Shown piece after piece: positions 18,705 through 27,039 of a DNA stretch of 64,000 nucleotides (position 1 is its first letter; every line of letters begins with the position of its first letter). The stretch is from NCBI RefSeq assembly GCF_005404815.1, contig NZ_BJDF01000002.1, positions 62,001-126,000 of the forward strand, given 5' to 3'. The notes under the pieces were generated by a model. The model searched no databases and had not been told where the DNA came from. It was given only the letters and a program-made list of their open reading frames with translations. The stretch comes from Companilactobacillus huachuanensis (GTDB taxonomy: Bacteria; Bacillota; Bacilli; Lactobacillales; Lactobacillaceae). The position numbers and the translations under genes are program-made.

Positions 18705-19544
18705 TTACTTAGTTTCTTTGTGTTCCTTAAGATAATCTTGAGCCCACTTCAAATACTTAGCGTCTTCAGCGGCATCTTGTGATGTTAAAATCTCAGGACC
18801 ATTTTCCGTAATAGCTAAAGTGTGTTCATATTGAGCTGACCATGAACCATCAGCACTGGCATAATAAATCCAGTCATCTTTAGGGTCTTTTAGTGAACGG
18901 TCAACAATTTCCCAAGTACCTTCATTGATCATTGGTTCAATTGTAATAGTCATTCCATTCTTCAAACGTAAACCTTTACCTGGTTCACCATAGTGCAAGA
19001 CATCAGGTTCTTCATGCATTGTAGGTCCAATTCCGTGTCCACAAAGATCCCGAACGTCCCCATAGCCATGTTCATCTTCAGTATAGTGTTGAATGGCGTA
19101 ACCAATATCACCTAAACGATTGCCTTCAATACTTTGAGCAATACCTAAGTAAAGTGACTTCTTAGTAACTTCCATTAGGTCAGATGTTTCTTGACTAACT
19201 GAACCAACGCCGTAACTCCAACAAGAATCACTTTCGTAACCCTTATAGTTAACGGTCATATCAACTTTAACAATGTCGCCTTCTTCTAAAATCAAACCTT
19301 TTCTAGGTGTACCATGAGCAACTTCGTCATTAACGTCGATACATGTAGCGTACTTATAACCTTCAAAGCCTTTTTCAGAAGGAGTAGCACCATGGCTAAC
19401 AATGTAGTCATTGGCAAACTCTTCAATTGAAAGCGCTGAAATTCCAGGCTTGATCATATCACGTAATCCCAAATGGACTCCGGCCAAAATCTTACCAGAT
19501 TCACGCATTCTTTCAATTTCTCGTTCTGATTTTAATGTAATCAT
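18705..19544 (-). CDS. map: Type I methionine aminopeptidase
   Basis: Removes the N-terminal Met from nascent proteins. All metal-binding and catalytic residues are visible: His77 (DEVAHGTP), Asp95 (KVDMTV), Asp106, His170 (LCGHGIG), His177 (TMHEEP), and downstream the EPMI and EHT segments with the two glutamates. I place the start at ATG 19544, 279 aa, because GGGGGAT precedes it; an in-frame TTG at 19562 would contain that ribosome site. It follows uvrC almost directly, so the two are probably co-transcribed. Confidence 0.95.
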   Translation of the reverse strand: MITLKSEREIERMRESGKILAGVHLGLRDMIKPGISALSIEEFANDYIVSHGATPSEKGFEGYKYATCIDVNDEVAHGTPRKGLILEEGDIVKVDMTVNYKGYESDSCWSYGVGSVSQETSDLMEVTKKSLYLGIAQSIEGNRLGDIGYAIQHYTEDEHGYGDVRDLCGHGIGPTMHEEPDVLHYGEPGKGLRLKNGMTITIEPMINEGTWEIVDRSLKDPKDDWIYYASADGSWSAQYEHTLAITENGPEILTSQDAAEDAKYLKWAQDYLKEHKETK

Positions 19545-19562
19545 ATAATAAATATCCCCCAA

Positions 19563-21380
19563 CTATCCTTTATGGTATTTTTTATGAAAATCGGTACTTG
19601 CTAATGTGATTTTAATAGTTTGTGCTGTCGTCTTAGGAATTCCAATATCAGTCAATTGTTCAATACTAGCTTCCTTCATCTTCTTAACCGAACCAAACTT
19701 CTTTAACAACTTGGTTCTAGTCTTAGGACCAACGCCTTGAATATTATCTAATTGCGATGACAAAGCATTTTTACTTCTCGTCTTACGATGGAAAGTAATA
19801 GCAAAACGGTGAACTTCATCTTGAATTCTCTGCAAGAGATAGAAGCCTTGACTCTTTCGATCCAAAGGCACTTCAATTCCGTCCTCACCAACAATCAAAT
19901 GCGACGTATTATGGTGATCATCCTTGACCATCCCTGCAACTGGAATATCAATACCAAGCTCATTGTTCAAGACATCCATAACAGCACGCAATTCAATGAT
20001 ACCACCATCCATTAAAATTAAATCTGGCAATGGGTCTTTTTCTTTGATCAAACGTGAATAACGTCGATAAATTACTTCACGCGTATTGGCAGCTTCATCA
20101 GCACCCGATTGATGTTCAACTTCACCTTTAATTTTATACTTCCGATAACCACTCTTTTCAGGCCGACCATCTTGAAACATAATCATTGCTGAAACTGGGC
20201 TAGTTCCTTGGATATGTGAGTGGTCAAATGATTCAATAACGTGACCATATGGCAAATCCAGTGCCTCAAAAATTTGTTTTTGAGCACCATATGTCTGACG
20301 ATTATCCAGTTCCATCAAACGGAATTTCTCCTGCAGAACTAATTTAGAATTATCAGCCGCCATATCCATTAGATCTTTCTTTTGACCACGCTGTGGTGTT
20401 CGGAACGGAATATTCAAAACTTGCGAGAGTGTTTTTTTATCTAAATTATCAGGCACCAAAATTTCTTTAGGCATAACCTGATTGCGACGATTATAAAATT
20501 GCAGAATAAACGTCGACAACTCTTCTTCTGGGCTATTGATGCAAGCAAAAACCTTTTTTTCACGCTTCATCAAACGTGCTTGTCTAATGAAGAAAATTTG
20601 AATGGAGATCCACCCTTTTTCAACATAATAATTAAAAATATCACGTGGTGTGCTGTCATTAGAAATAATTTTCTGCTTTTCTACAGTCGTTTCGATATAT
20701 TTAATTTGATCCCGTAATTCAGCAGCACGTTCAAATTCCATTGAATCTGAGGCCTTCGACATTCTATCTTCAAGTTGGTGCTTGATCTCAGCAACATTAC
20801 CGCCAAGAAATCGTTTAATTTTTTCAATTTGTTCATCATATTTTTCTTTAGGAACGGTCTGAAAACATGCTCCTAGACATTGCCCCATATGGTAATACAA
20901 GCAAGGTCTCCCGAGGTTACCTTGACATCTGCGTAACGGATAAACCTTTTGTAAGAAATTCAGCGTATTAGAAGCCGCCCAAACATTTGGATAGGGACCA
21001 AAGTAATATGCGCCATCCTTCTTAACAAGACCGGTAATTTCCATTTTAGGATCACGTTCATTAGTAATCTTAATATAGGGATACCCAGTACCACGTTTCA
21101 ACTTGATATTGTAATATGGTTGGTGTTTTTGAATTAAGGTTATTTCCAACAAAAAGGCTTCCTTATCATTGGAAGTAATAATGGTTTCAAAATCACGGAT
21201 TTCCGAAACAAGTCGGGCAGTTTTACCTTCATGTGAGCTCTTAAAATATGAACGAACACGGTTTTTTAAATTTTTGGCTTTACCAACATAAATAATTTTT
21301 GAGTTGATATCCTTCATCAGATAACAACCAGGCCGCGGTGGCAAAAGGCTTAACTTATGTTCCAAATATTCAGTGGCCAT
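19563..21380 (-). CDS. uvrC: UvrABC excinuclease subunit C
   Basis: 605 aa. Makes both incisions in nucleotide excision repair together with UvrAB. GIY-YIG nuclease domain at the N-terminus (PGCYLMKD and IIYVGKAKNLKNRVRSYF, about 16-50), UvrB-interacting UVR motif (about 200-235, EFERAAELRDQI), the RNase H-like C-terminal nuclease domain (about 375-540, ESFDHSHIQG, DLILMDGG), and tandem helix-hairpin-helix at the end (NIQGVGPKTRTKLLKKFGS). ATG 21380 with GAGGGAGGG upstream. Nothing unusual. Confidence 0.97.
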   Translation of the reverse strand: MATEYLEHKLSLLPPRPGCYLMKDINSKIIYVGKAKNLKNRVRSYFKSSHEGKTARLVSEIRDFETIITSNDKEAFLLEITLIQKHQPYYNIKLKRGTGYPYIKITNERDPKMEITGLVKKDGAYYFGPYPNVWAASNTLNFLQKVYPLRRCQGNLGRPCLYYHMGQCLGACFQTVPKEKYDEQIEKIKRFLGGNVAEIKHQLEDRMSKASDSMEFERAAELRDQIKYIETTVEKQKIISNDSTPRDIFNYYVEKGWISIQIFFIRQARLMKREKKVFACINSPEEELSTFILQFYNRRNQVMPKEILVPDNLDKKTLSQVLNIPFRTPQRGQKKDLMDMAADNSKLVLQEKFRLMELDNRQTYGAQKQIFEALDLPYGHVIESFDHSHIQGTSPVSAMIMFQDGRPEKSGYRKYKIKGEVEHQSGADEAANTREVIYRRYSRLIKEKDPLPDLILMDGGIIELRAVMDVLNNELGIDIPVAGMVKDDHHNTSHLIVGEDGIEVPLDRKSQGFYLLQRIQDEVHRFAITFHRKTRSKNALSSQLDNIQGVGPKTRTKLLKKFGSVKKMKEASIEQLTDIGIPKTTAQTIKITLASTDFHKKYHKG

Positions 21381-21829
21381 CGGTATCCCTCCCTCAAAAT
21401 GCTATAGACTTATTTAATCTTAATTTAAACAATTTAATTGTCAACTTTAATGCAACCATATGTTCTATTATACAATTATTTTTTTAGCATAACTTGTTGG
21501 TCTGATTAATTATCCTGTCTCTCAAATTAAAAAATATTCAAGTGCTTAACATGATTATAAAATTTACTACTGATTTCAAACAAAATTATGCGGCAATTCC
21601 TATTGTTCTCAATTCTATAATAATCAAACAAAGCAGTCACAAAAATGTTTATATAATTAAATGTTTACTTGTGTTTGTATTTTATGCAGAAAGTCATTAA
21701 GGATTATACGGAAAAAGAATGGTTAAAAGGCTAGAAATTGTTTCTTAAATTCCCCATTCCAGGTAAGCTAAAAAAAGTAAAAAATTGATACTGATCGAAA
21801 TTCCCAATAAAAAAAGTAGATGACACCAG
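21381..21829. other. AT-rich intergenic region
   Basis: Between the divergent uvrC gene and the broken exported-protein gene. No repeat copy, hairpin terminator or convincing small gene was found. It must contain the uvrC promoter, but no -10/-35 pair stands out. Confidence 0.4.
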
Positions 21830-22633
21830 ATGAAAAAGAGATTAAAGATTAGTAGTATTGCTGCACTGATGTTATTTGCAGGTTTTACGACATATTATGT
21901 AAATAGTGTCAAATCAAAAAGTATAACTAATGAGCACGTTATGTCGAAGAAAAAAAATAAGTCTTCAAAAAAGTTTATTAATAAAAAAAGTGCTGAACAA
22001 ATTAATCATAAATTTTATAGTCATGAAAAGGTTAAACAAGGTGCTGAAATGTCTTTTGTAGGGTAACCGTCCACCTTTTCTAAAATGGTCGATACCGGAC
22101 AGCTAACTATAATTGGTGAAGTAACAGGGTTGCAAAGCTTTGTTTCTAACAATATCCCGTATACAATTGCAAACGTAAGTGTAAACCAAGTTTTACATGG
22201 TGATAGTTCTCAGCAAGATAAAACTATTCGTGTAATGTTTTTAGGAGGAAATATCACCAAGAAAGAAATGTTGGCTCCAGTAGCGGATAAGGGATTTATG
22301 GATATTTCAAAGGAAGATGCCACATCTGATGAAGTGGTTACTATTGAGTATGGTAATAATCGTTTGCCCAAAGCTGGAGAAAAAATTGCAATAATTATTT
22401 CTAAAGCCCCAAAAGGAGCAAATAATATCCCTGGTGAATTTTGGACAATAAATTTTGCGGATAAGTCTACTTTTTTCCAAGACGAGGACGGACAATATCG
22501 CAGAATACCAGAAGCAAAATCCTTTGGGGGTGGCTCAAACAAAAAATCAGGTGGTCATTCTGAAAATGAATGGAATGAAAAAGACGACAAAAAAATGAAT
22601 GATGGAATGAATGAACTGATTAATAGTAAATAA
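21830..22633 (+). pseudogene. Exported protein of unknown function split by a single stop codon
   Basis: Two frames, 21830-22066 (78 codons) and 22085-22633 (182 codons from ATG), are in the same reading frame and separated only by TAA at 22064-22066 plus six codons (PSTFSK). Together they would make about 267 residues: an N-terminal signal peptide or anchor (MKKRLKISSIAALMLFAG), a Lys/Ser-rich stretch, then a beta-rich domain (GQLTIIGEVTGL, VNVSVNQVL-like ANVSVNQVL) and a polar tail. The family is not known to me. The reading most easily explained is a point mutation to a stop in a Tyr, Gln or similar codon. The second part lacks its own ribosome site. A repeat was inserted at its stop codon. 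Confidence 0.7.
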
Positions 22634-22954
22634 CTGAAGGTTGAAAGGTAAAAAATTAATATAACCATTGTCATTACAGGTACAGAGCCAATTTATTTAA
22701 ATAATCAGAAATAGTTGTTTTATTGTTCCTGTTATTAAGGAAATAAACTAGTCGGAAGAACTGAGAGTATTCATTTGCAGCGAAAGTGGTGTAATTGCTT
22801 CAGCAATTACACCACCGGGCGTGTTGGAGACTCGCAGTTTTTGCGAGGCTTCAACCGAGGTCCGAGACCGCACTTTGGCTCGGGCCGTTCCGCGCAGCAA
22901 TTGAATACTCTCAGCTCTGGATACGGCATACTTAATTAAACTTTCAACCTTTAG
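22634..22954 (+). repeat. Structured repeat copy 6, full length (321 bp) with 7-bp flanking duplication
   Basis: CTGAAGGTTGAAAG to CTTTCAACCTTTAG. TAAATAA lies on both sides (22627-22633, 22955-22961) and includes the stop codon of the preceding gene. Hairpin 1 is a perfect 13-bp stem, as in copy 2; hairpin 2 CTCGC/GCGAG; hairpin 3 GGTCCGAG/CTCGGGCC. The outer stem has GAGAGTATTCATTTGC / GCAATTGAATACTCTC. Confidence 0.95.
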
Positions 22955-23044
22955 TAAATAAGTATTGGAAAGTTCAAATGATCCGGGCACGTCAAGCTTA
23001 TGTTTGAAATAATATAAATTCGAATACACTTAGAGATTACCTTT

Positions 23045-23122
23045 GGATCGAATCCTTTTGAGAAGCATATGAATGCTCTTAGTTCTGGAAACAGTACGCT
23101 TCATTAAACTTTCAACTTTTAG
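23045..23122 (+). repeat. Right-end remnant of the structured repeat
   Basis: Degenerate match to the last 75 bases of a full copy: AGAAGCATATGAATGCTCTTAG, then TTCTGGAAACAGTACGCTTC and the end ACTTTCAACTTTTAG. The core upstream is gone. Lies just before the promoter of the 50-aa gene. Confidence 0.7.
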
Positions 23123-23143
23123 GTAAAATAATGAGACAAAAAA

Positions 23144-23172
23144 TTGTCATTTGTGCTTAAAGGTTCTATAAT
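23144..23172 (+). promoter_or_regulatory. Near-consensus sigma-A promoter
   Basis: TTGTCA (23144-23149), 17-bp spacer, TATAAT (23167-23172), 39 bp before the ATG of the 50-aa gene. It is the closest match to consensus noted in the window, so a high constitutive level is likely. Confidence 0.75.
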
Positions 23173-23211
23173 GTAGTTAAATATAAAGATAACTGAAAGG
23201 GGCTGATACCG

Positions 23212-23364
23212 ATGGGCCTAACAGTGAAACGTGAAAGTAATTTTGGCAGTTTATTTGATAAGTTTGCCTCTCTTCCCGATGATGTAAAAGAAAACGTAAA
23301 ACGCGTAGATTCTGCCGATAAGAAATCTTCAAAAGATCAGAAGAATCTTAAAGATAAAAAATAA
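23212..23364 (+). CDS. Small 50-aa hydrophilic protein
   Basis: MGLTVKRESNFGSLFDKFAS begins a 50-residue protein with a Lys/Asp/Ser-rich charged tail and no membrane segment. A strong promoter at 23144-23172, the ribosome site AAAGGGG nine bases before ATG, and a dedicated terminator at 23457 show a real monocistronic gene. The N-terminal pattern reminds me of the small SPJ_0845-like family of streptococci and lactobacilli, but I cannot confirm this. Function unknown. Confidence 0.75.
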   Translation: MGLTVKRESNFGSLFDKFASLPDDVKENVKRVDSADKKSSKDQKNLKDKK

Positions 23365-23456
23365 GTTTCTCTTGTTTAATGTCACTTTATATAAGTGTAT
23401 AAATGCCATTTATTTTACTATTTCTTTAGCTAAGAACCCTTTTGATAAATGCAAAA

Positions 23457-23489
23457 GACCTAAGACAAATTGTCTTAGGCCTTTTTTTA
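23457..23489 (+). terminator. Terminator of the 50-aa gene
   Basis: GACCTAAGACAA / TTGTCTTAGGCC with a tiny loop followed by seven T. Repeat copy 7 begins 11 bp later. Confidence 0.9.
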
Positions 23490-23499
23490 TTTAAAACAT

Positions 23500-23819
23500 C
23501 TGAAGGTTGAAAGGTGAAAAACCAATCTAACAATTGTTATTACAGTCTTTTAGCTAATCTATTTAAGTAACTCAAACGTCTTCATTTTATTGTTCCTACT
23601 ATTAAAAAATAAACTAGTTGGAAGAGCTGAGAGTATTCTTTTGCAGCGAAAGTGGCGTTATTGCTTCAGCAATTACCCCACCGGGCGTGTGAAGACTCGC
23701 GGGTTTTGCGAGGCATCAACCGAGGCTCGAGACCGCTCTTTGGCTCGAGCCGTTCCGCGTAGCAATTGAATACTCTCAGCTCTGGAAACAACATACTTAA
23801 ATAAACTTTCAATCTTTAG
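23500..23819 (+). repeat. Structured repeat copy 7, full length (320 bp) with 9-bp flanking duplication
   Basis: CTGAAGGTTGAAAG to CTTTCAATCTTTAG. TTAAAACAT is repeated exactly at 23491-23499 and 23820-23828; the second copy contains the stop codon of the TMEM175 gene on the minus strand. Hairpin 3 has the arms GGCTCGAG / CTCGAGCC, perfect and different from other copies. Hairpin 1 carries one extra change (ACCCCAC). Inserted between a terminator and the end of a converging gene. Confidence 0.95.
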
Positions 23820-24416
23820 TTAAAACATTTTGTCACTATCCTCATTGACTCTGCCACCAACAAATAACACTTGAAAGGCAATCAGTAACATTTGTAATGC
23901 GGGCATAAAGACTATAATCAATACCCAAACAATGAGTTCTGCCCCAACAAACTTCCAACTAGTTAAAGCCCGATATATTTTCATATCTCGAATACTTCCT
24001 GCAACTTTTTCATAGCCAGCCCGTTCGTTCTCCTTGGCAATAACATGAGTCAAAATAGCGTAGGCCAAAGACCAGGTGAAGTAAACGATTGCATAAAATA
24101 TTTCTGGACCTTGTGCATTCAAATCACGCCCCACCCAAGCAGTTGCTACCGGAATAAACGACGTTGTGAACATCCAAAAATTATTAGTCCAAAATATTTT
24201 ACGTGTAATCACTTTTGCCTTGCTGAACATATAGTGATGATTGTACCAAGCAATCCCGATAAATAACCAGCCAACGGCATACGAAACCATATAAGGTATT
24301 TGTGGAGTAATGGCCGAAAGTTTTGATGATTCCGGCGTTTTAAACTCCAAAATCATAATGGTTAAAATAATTGCAATAACGGCGTCAGTAAAAGCCTCAA
24401 CTCTTGATTTATTCAT
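23820..24416 (-). CDS. TMEM175-family potassium channel protein
   Basis: About 198 aa with several membrane helices. The first helix carries the family signature RVEAFTDAVIAIILTIMILEF, here split: RVEAFTDAV (FSDAV type) then the pore-lining hydrophobic run. Length and the WYNHHYMF segment fit the bacterial one-repeat TMEM175 proteins (DUF1211), which form potassium-leak channels. ATG 24416 has GAGGGAG upstream; a longer frame to 24437 lacks this. Its stop codon lies in the target duplication of repeat copy 7. Confidence 0.88.
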   Translation of the reverse strand: MNKSRVEAFTDAVIAIILTIMILEFKTPESSKLSAITPQIPYMVSYAVGWLFIGIAWYNHHYMFSKAKVITRKIFWTNNFWMFTTSFIPVATAWVGRDLNAQGPEIFYAIVYFTWSLAYAILTHVIAKENERAGYEKVAGSIRDMKIYRALTSWKFVGAELIVWVLIIVFMPALQMLLIAFQVLFVGGRVNEDSDKMF

Positions 24417-24521
24417 AATTTTCTCCCTCTTTAGCAAGAAAATTATATCAACAAATCAGAATTGAGGCTGTTCTAATATCGTAATAATGTTTTATCTATC
24501 TTGCAATTCAATCAGAAAAAA

Positions 24522-25049
24522 TTAAATTGCACCGTATCTCTCGCCACGATTGATTTTTGTCTGAATAAAATCAGCAGCAATCACGGGAAGTTGAACATCT
24601 CGGCCCTTATCATTCAAATAACTATCAGTTGCTAAAACTCGTCCGTAAAATTTTATTGGATCATTTTCTTGAACATTGACATTACCACGTTCAAAATCTG
24701 ACAATCTATACTTCAATTTAACCGTTCTTGATGCATCATTGCCATCAATTGCGACAAGGATAAACTTATGATCCATGTCTAAATCTTTAATGTGCCCCCG
24801 TTGATAGATCTTGGTTCCATAATACAAACTCGTATTAGAATACAAATTATCAAACGACACATAAGCGTATTCTTTACGTTCTTTGCCGAATTCAGAGACA
24901 GTTTTTTGCTTCGATTTATCAAGTAAATTGATTTTGGTTTCTTGAATGCTTCCCGAAATTTTTCCCTTGGGCATAGTTAAGTATGCCGTCACCAAAATGA
25001 AAGTACATAAAAAGGCAAAGAAGAGTCTGGTCGGTAAATTTTTTTTCAT
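24522..25049 (-). CDS. Hypothetical exported or anchored protein
   Basis: 175 aa. The N-terminus MKKNLPTRLFFAFLCTFILV is a signal peptide or signal anchor. The rest is beta-rich and polar (YAYVSFDNLY, YYGTKIYQRGHI, DPIKFYGRVLA), suggesting a small barrel such as an OB-like fold; family not recognised. GGGGGAATTAA precedes ATG. It lies between MgtC and TMEM175 genes, all on the minus strand but with separate spacing. Confidence 0.7.
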   Translation of the reverse strand: MKKNLPTRLFFAFLCTFILVTAYLTMPKGKISGSIQETKINLLDKSKQKTVSEFGKERKEYAYVSFDNLYSNTSLYYGTKIYQRGHIKDLDMDHKFILVAIDGNDASRTVKLKYRLSDFERGNVNVQENDPIKFYGRVLATDSYLNDKGRDVQLPVIAADFIQTKINRGERYGAI

Positions 25050-25145
25050 TTAATTCCCCCAATAATTCAAAGATAGCAAAGGTCTAGACTAATTACAATC
25101 AGTTTAGACCATTTAAATATTTAAGTATTTTTTCATAAATACGCC

Positions 25146-25186
25146 AATAAAAAATACTCCTAAATGCAAATTTAGGAATATTTTTT
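25146..25186 (-). terminator. Terminator of the MgtC-family gene
   Basis: On the minus strand AATATTCCTAAATTTGCATT, then TAGGAGTATTTTTTATTGG: a 10-bp stem followed by six T, directly behind the stop codon. Confidence 0.8.
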
Positions 25187-25947
25187 TATACATTTATTGT
25201 CTCTACTTTAATAATATTATCATTCATCGACAATCCCTCAACGATATCGACATAATCCAGACTTTTACCAAAGTCAATCGAATAGACATTTGTATAAACT
25301 TTTTCAGTATCACGTCTTGTCACACTGAAACGAACGCCTTCGACCGTAATATCATTTTTCTTAAAATAATCATCAATAAACTTTTTTGTATCAACTTTGT
25401 GCAGATATTCAATTTTTAATTTCCGCACTGGACTGATACGAATGATTTTCTTTAAAAATCCTAACACTGCGTACACCACCAAAAATCCTGCAATTGCAAT
25501 AATATAATCACCCATACCAACTGCTATGCCAAGACAAGCGACGACCCACAAACTGGCTGCCGTTGTTAGTCCTCGAATTGAATGATGTTCAACTATAATC
25601 GTTCCAGCTCCCAAAAATCCAATTCCACTGACAACCTGAGCAATTAATCGGGCATCATCAGCTCGGACAACTCCTTTTAATTGCGGATATTGTCTAGCGA
25701 TTTCTAAAGCATTAAACCCGATATTCTGTTGAATCATTGCAATGATACAAGCACCTAAACATACTAAGACATGTGTTCTCAATCCAGCAGGTCGATGTTT
25801 ATAGGCACGATCAATACCGATAATACCGGCAAACAGAACTGACAACAACAGTCTAATTACTACTGTAAGAACACTTAATTGACTCTGCAAATAACCCCTC
25901 CAATGTCCTTGTTCATAAAGGCTACTCTGCATCCCCTCTTTCAGCAA
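25186..25947 (-). CDS. MgtC/SapB family membrane protein
   Basis: 253 aa. The N-terminal half has several helices with the family signature RLLLSVLFAGIIGIDRAYKHRPAGLRTH (here given in parts: IIGIDRAYK and HRPAGLRTH), followed by GIGFLGAGTII and GLTTAASLWV. The C-terminal cytoplasmic domain (about 165-253) is ACT-like. Family members are linked to magnesium or acid stress, without an agreed activity. The start is uncertain: TTG 25947 and ATG 25932 are both poor, and an AAGGAG lies about 40 bp further upstream with the frame open but no standard start codon at the right distance. Confidence 0.85.
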   Translation of the reverse strand: MLKEGMQSSLYEQGHWRGYLQSQLSVLTVVIRLLLSVLFAGIIGIDRAYKHRPAGLRTHVLVCLGACIIAMIQQNIGFNALEIARQYPQLKGVVRADDARLIAQVVSGIGFLGAGTIIVEHHSIRGLTTAASLWVVACLGIAVGMGDYIIAIAGFLVVYAVLGFLKKIIRISPVRKLKIEYLHKVDTKKFIDDYFKKNDITVEGVRFSVTRRDTEKVYTNVYSIDFGKSLDYVDIVEGLSMNDNIIKVETINV

Positions 25948-26124
25948 TACAGATGCAATTGTATTAAAAAATGTACTAAATTCTCCTTGAATATTGTTTC
26001 TTAAAAAAATTTAGCTCATCAAAATACCATAAACCTTTAATTCCATAACTATAAGTATACCATTATCGAAATCATTCTTAAAAAGCTCATCAAAAAAAGT
26101 GACCCCAAAAAAATAAATTTTAAT

Positions 26125-26655
26125 TTAAATAAATAACTGGCTTATTTTTTCTGGAGCCATTGTTCGATTTAACGCTGAGATAAATCCCTTCTTAAAAAGT
26201 AACCGTGCAATACTCGACATATATGGAACGTGCGCATAATTCTTTTCCGGATCTGGAATGACCAGAGAAATAACAGTCTGGACTTCGGCACCTTCACTCC
26301 ATACGATTGGTTGGGCCAATTTGACTACTAACATTGTTAATTTGGAAACCGACTCATCCTGAGCGTGAGGCATGGCGATTCCATCCCCTAAATCAGTCGA
26401 GGCATCACTTTCTCGAACTAAATACTTACCATACAAAGCTTCCACATCAATTTTAGAATCATTGGTATGGGCTAACGTGGCCAAATATTTCAGAAGCTCA
26501 TTTCGCGATTTCACTTGTACATCAACGACGATATTTTTAACATCTAAAACCCGTGAAAAGTCACTCATTTGATCTTGACGAGTAACGTTAGGGTCATTAG
26601 TCGGTCGATTACTATCAGGAGTGAGAAAATCACTGATTTTTTTCCAAATAGACAC
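26125..26655 (-). CDS. Stand-alone fructose-type PTS EIIA protein
   Basis: 176 aa, one PTS EIIA-2 domain (about 40-175) with the phospho-acceptor His in GIAMPHAQ. The N-terminal 35 residues are polar. It resembles the C-terminal IIA domain of the transporter at 27040-28965 (shared LLKYLA, GIA-PHAQ, YMSS/YLSS patterns), so it is a separate copy of that domain. GTG 26655 has AAGGAGG nine bases upstream; a GTG at 26664 sits right on that site and is less likely. It lies behind the terminator and repeat after fruA2, so it has its own control. It may act as phosphate donor or regulator for a PTS. Confidence 0.85.
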   Translation of the reverse strand: MSIWKKISDFLTPDSNRPTNDPNVTRQDQMSDFSRVLDVKNIVVDVQVKSRNELLKYLATLAHTNDSKIDVEALYGKYLVRESDASTDLGDGIAMPHAQDESVSKLTMLVVKLAQPIVWSEGAEVQTVISLVIPDPEKNYAHVPYMSSIARLLFKKGFISALNRTMAPEKISQLFI

Positions 26656-26727
26656 AAGAATCACCCTCCTTCTGCATTAATACGCTACCTATATAGTACT
26701 ATTATTTTAACGTAAGTGCCTTCATAC

Positions 26728-26766
26728 AAAAATGGTCTCAGTAAAATTAAATTTCACTGAGACCAT
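26728..26766 (-). terminator. Terminator after the second fructose-type PTS
   Basis: ATGGTCTCAGT / ACTGAGACCAT around AAAATTAAATTT-like loop, followed on the minus strand by TTTTTG. It lies 275 bp after the fruA2 stop, with repeat copy 8 between. Confidence 0.85.
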
Positions 26767-26839
26767 CATTTATTTTTCTATTATCAAATACAACATTGAA
26801 TTAGCTATTACTGATACATCTAATACTCAATTAACCTAG

Positions 26840-27016
26840 CTGGAGGGTGCCACTAATAGAGTCAGCAGTGAAAGTGGAGTTAGGACGAGTGTACTTCTCG
26901 TTCTTACTCCACATGACGACTTTTGAGACGCGCACTACGGCTCAAAATCGAGGTTCGAGACCGAACCACAGGCTCGAACCGGTCCTCACAGCGACTCTAT
27001 TAGTGGCACCCTCCAG
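26840..27016 (+). repeat. Divergent structured repeat copy 8, perfect 24-bp outer stem
   Basis: The same architecture as the family core but a different sequence. The outer stem is 24 bp without mismatch (CTGGAGGGTGCC... at 26840-26863, its complement at 26993-27016). Hairpin 1 is longer: GTGGAGTTAGGACGAG pairs with CTCGTTCTTACTCCAC. Hairpin 2 is TTTTGAG/CTCAAAA, hairpin 3 GGTTCGAG/CTCGAACC. The motif GAGACCGAACCACAGGCTCG is shared with copy 9. No flank or terminal repeats. Confidence 0.85.
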
Positions 27017-27039
27017 CGGAACCTCCCCTCCTACAAAAC

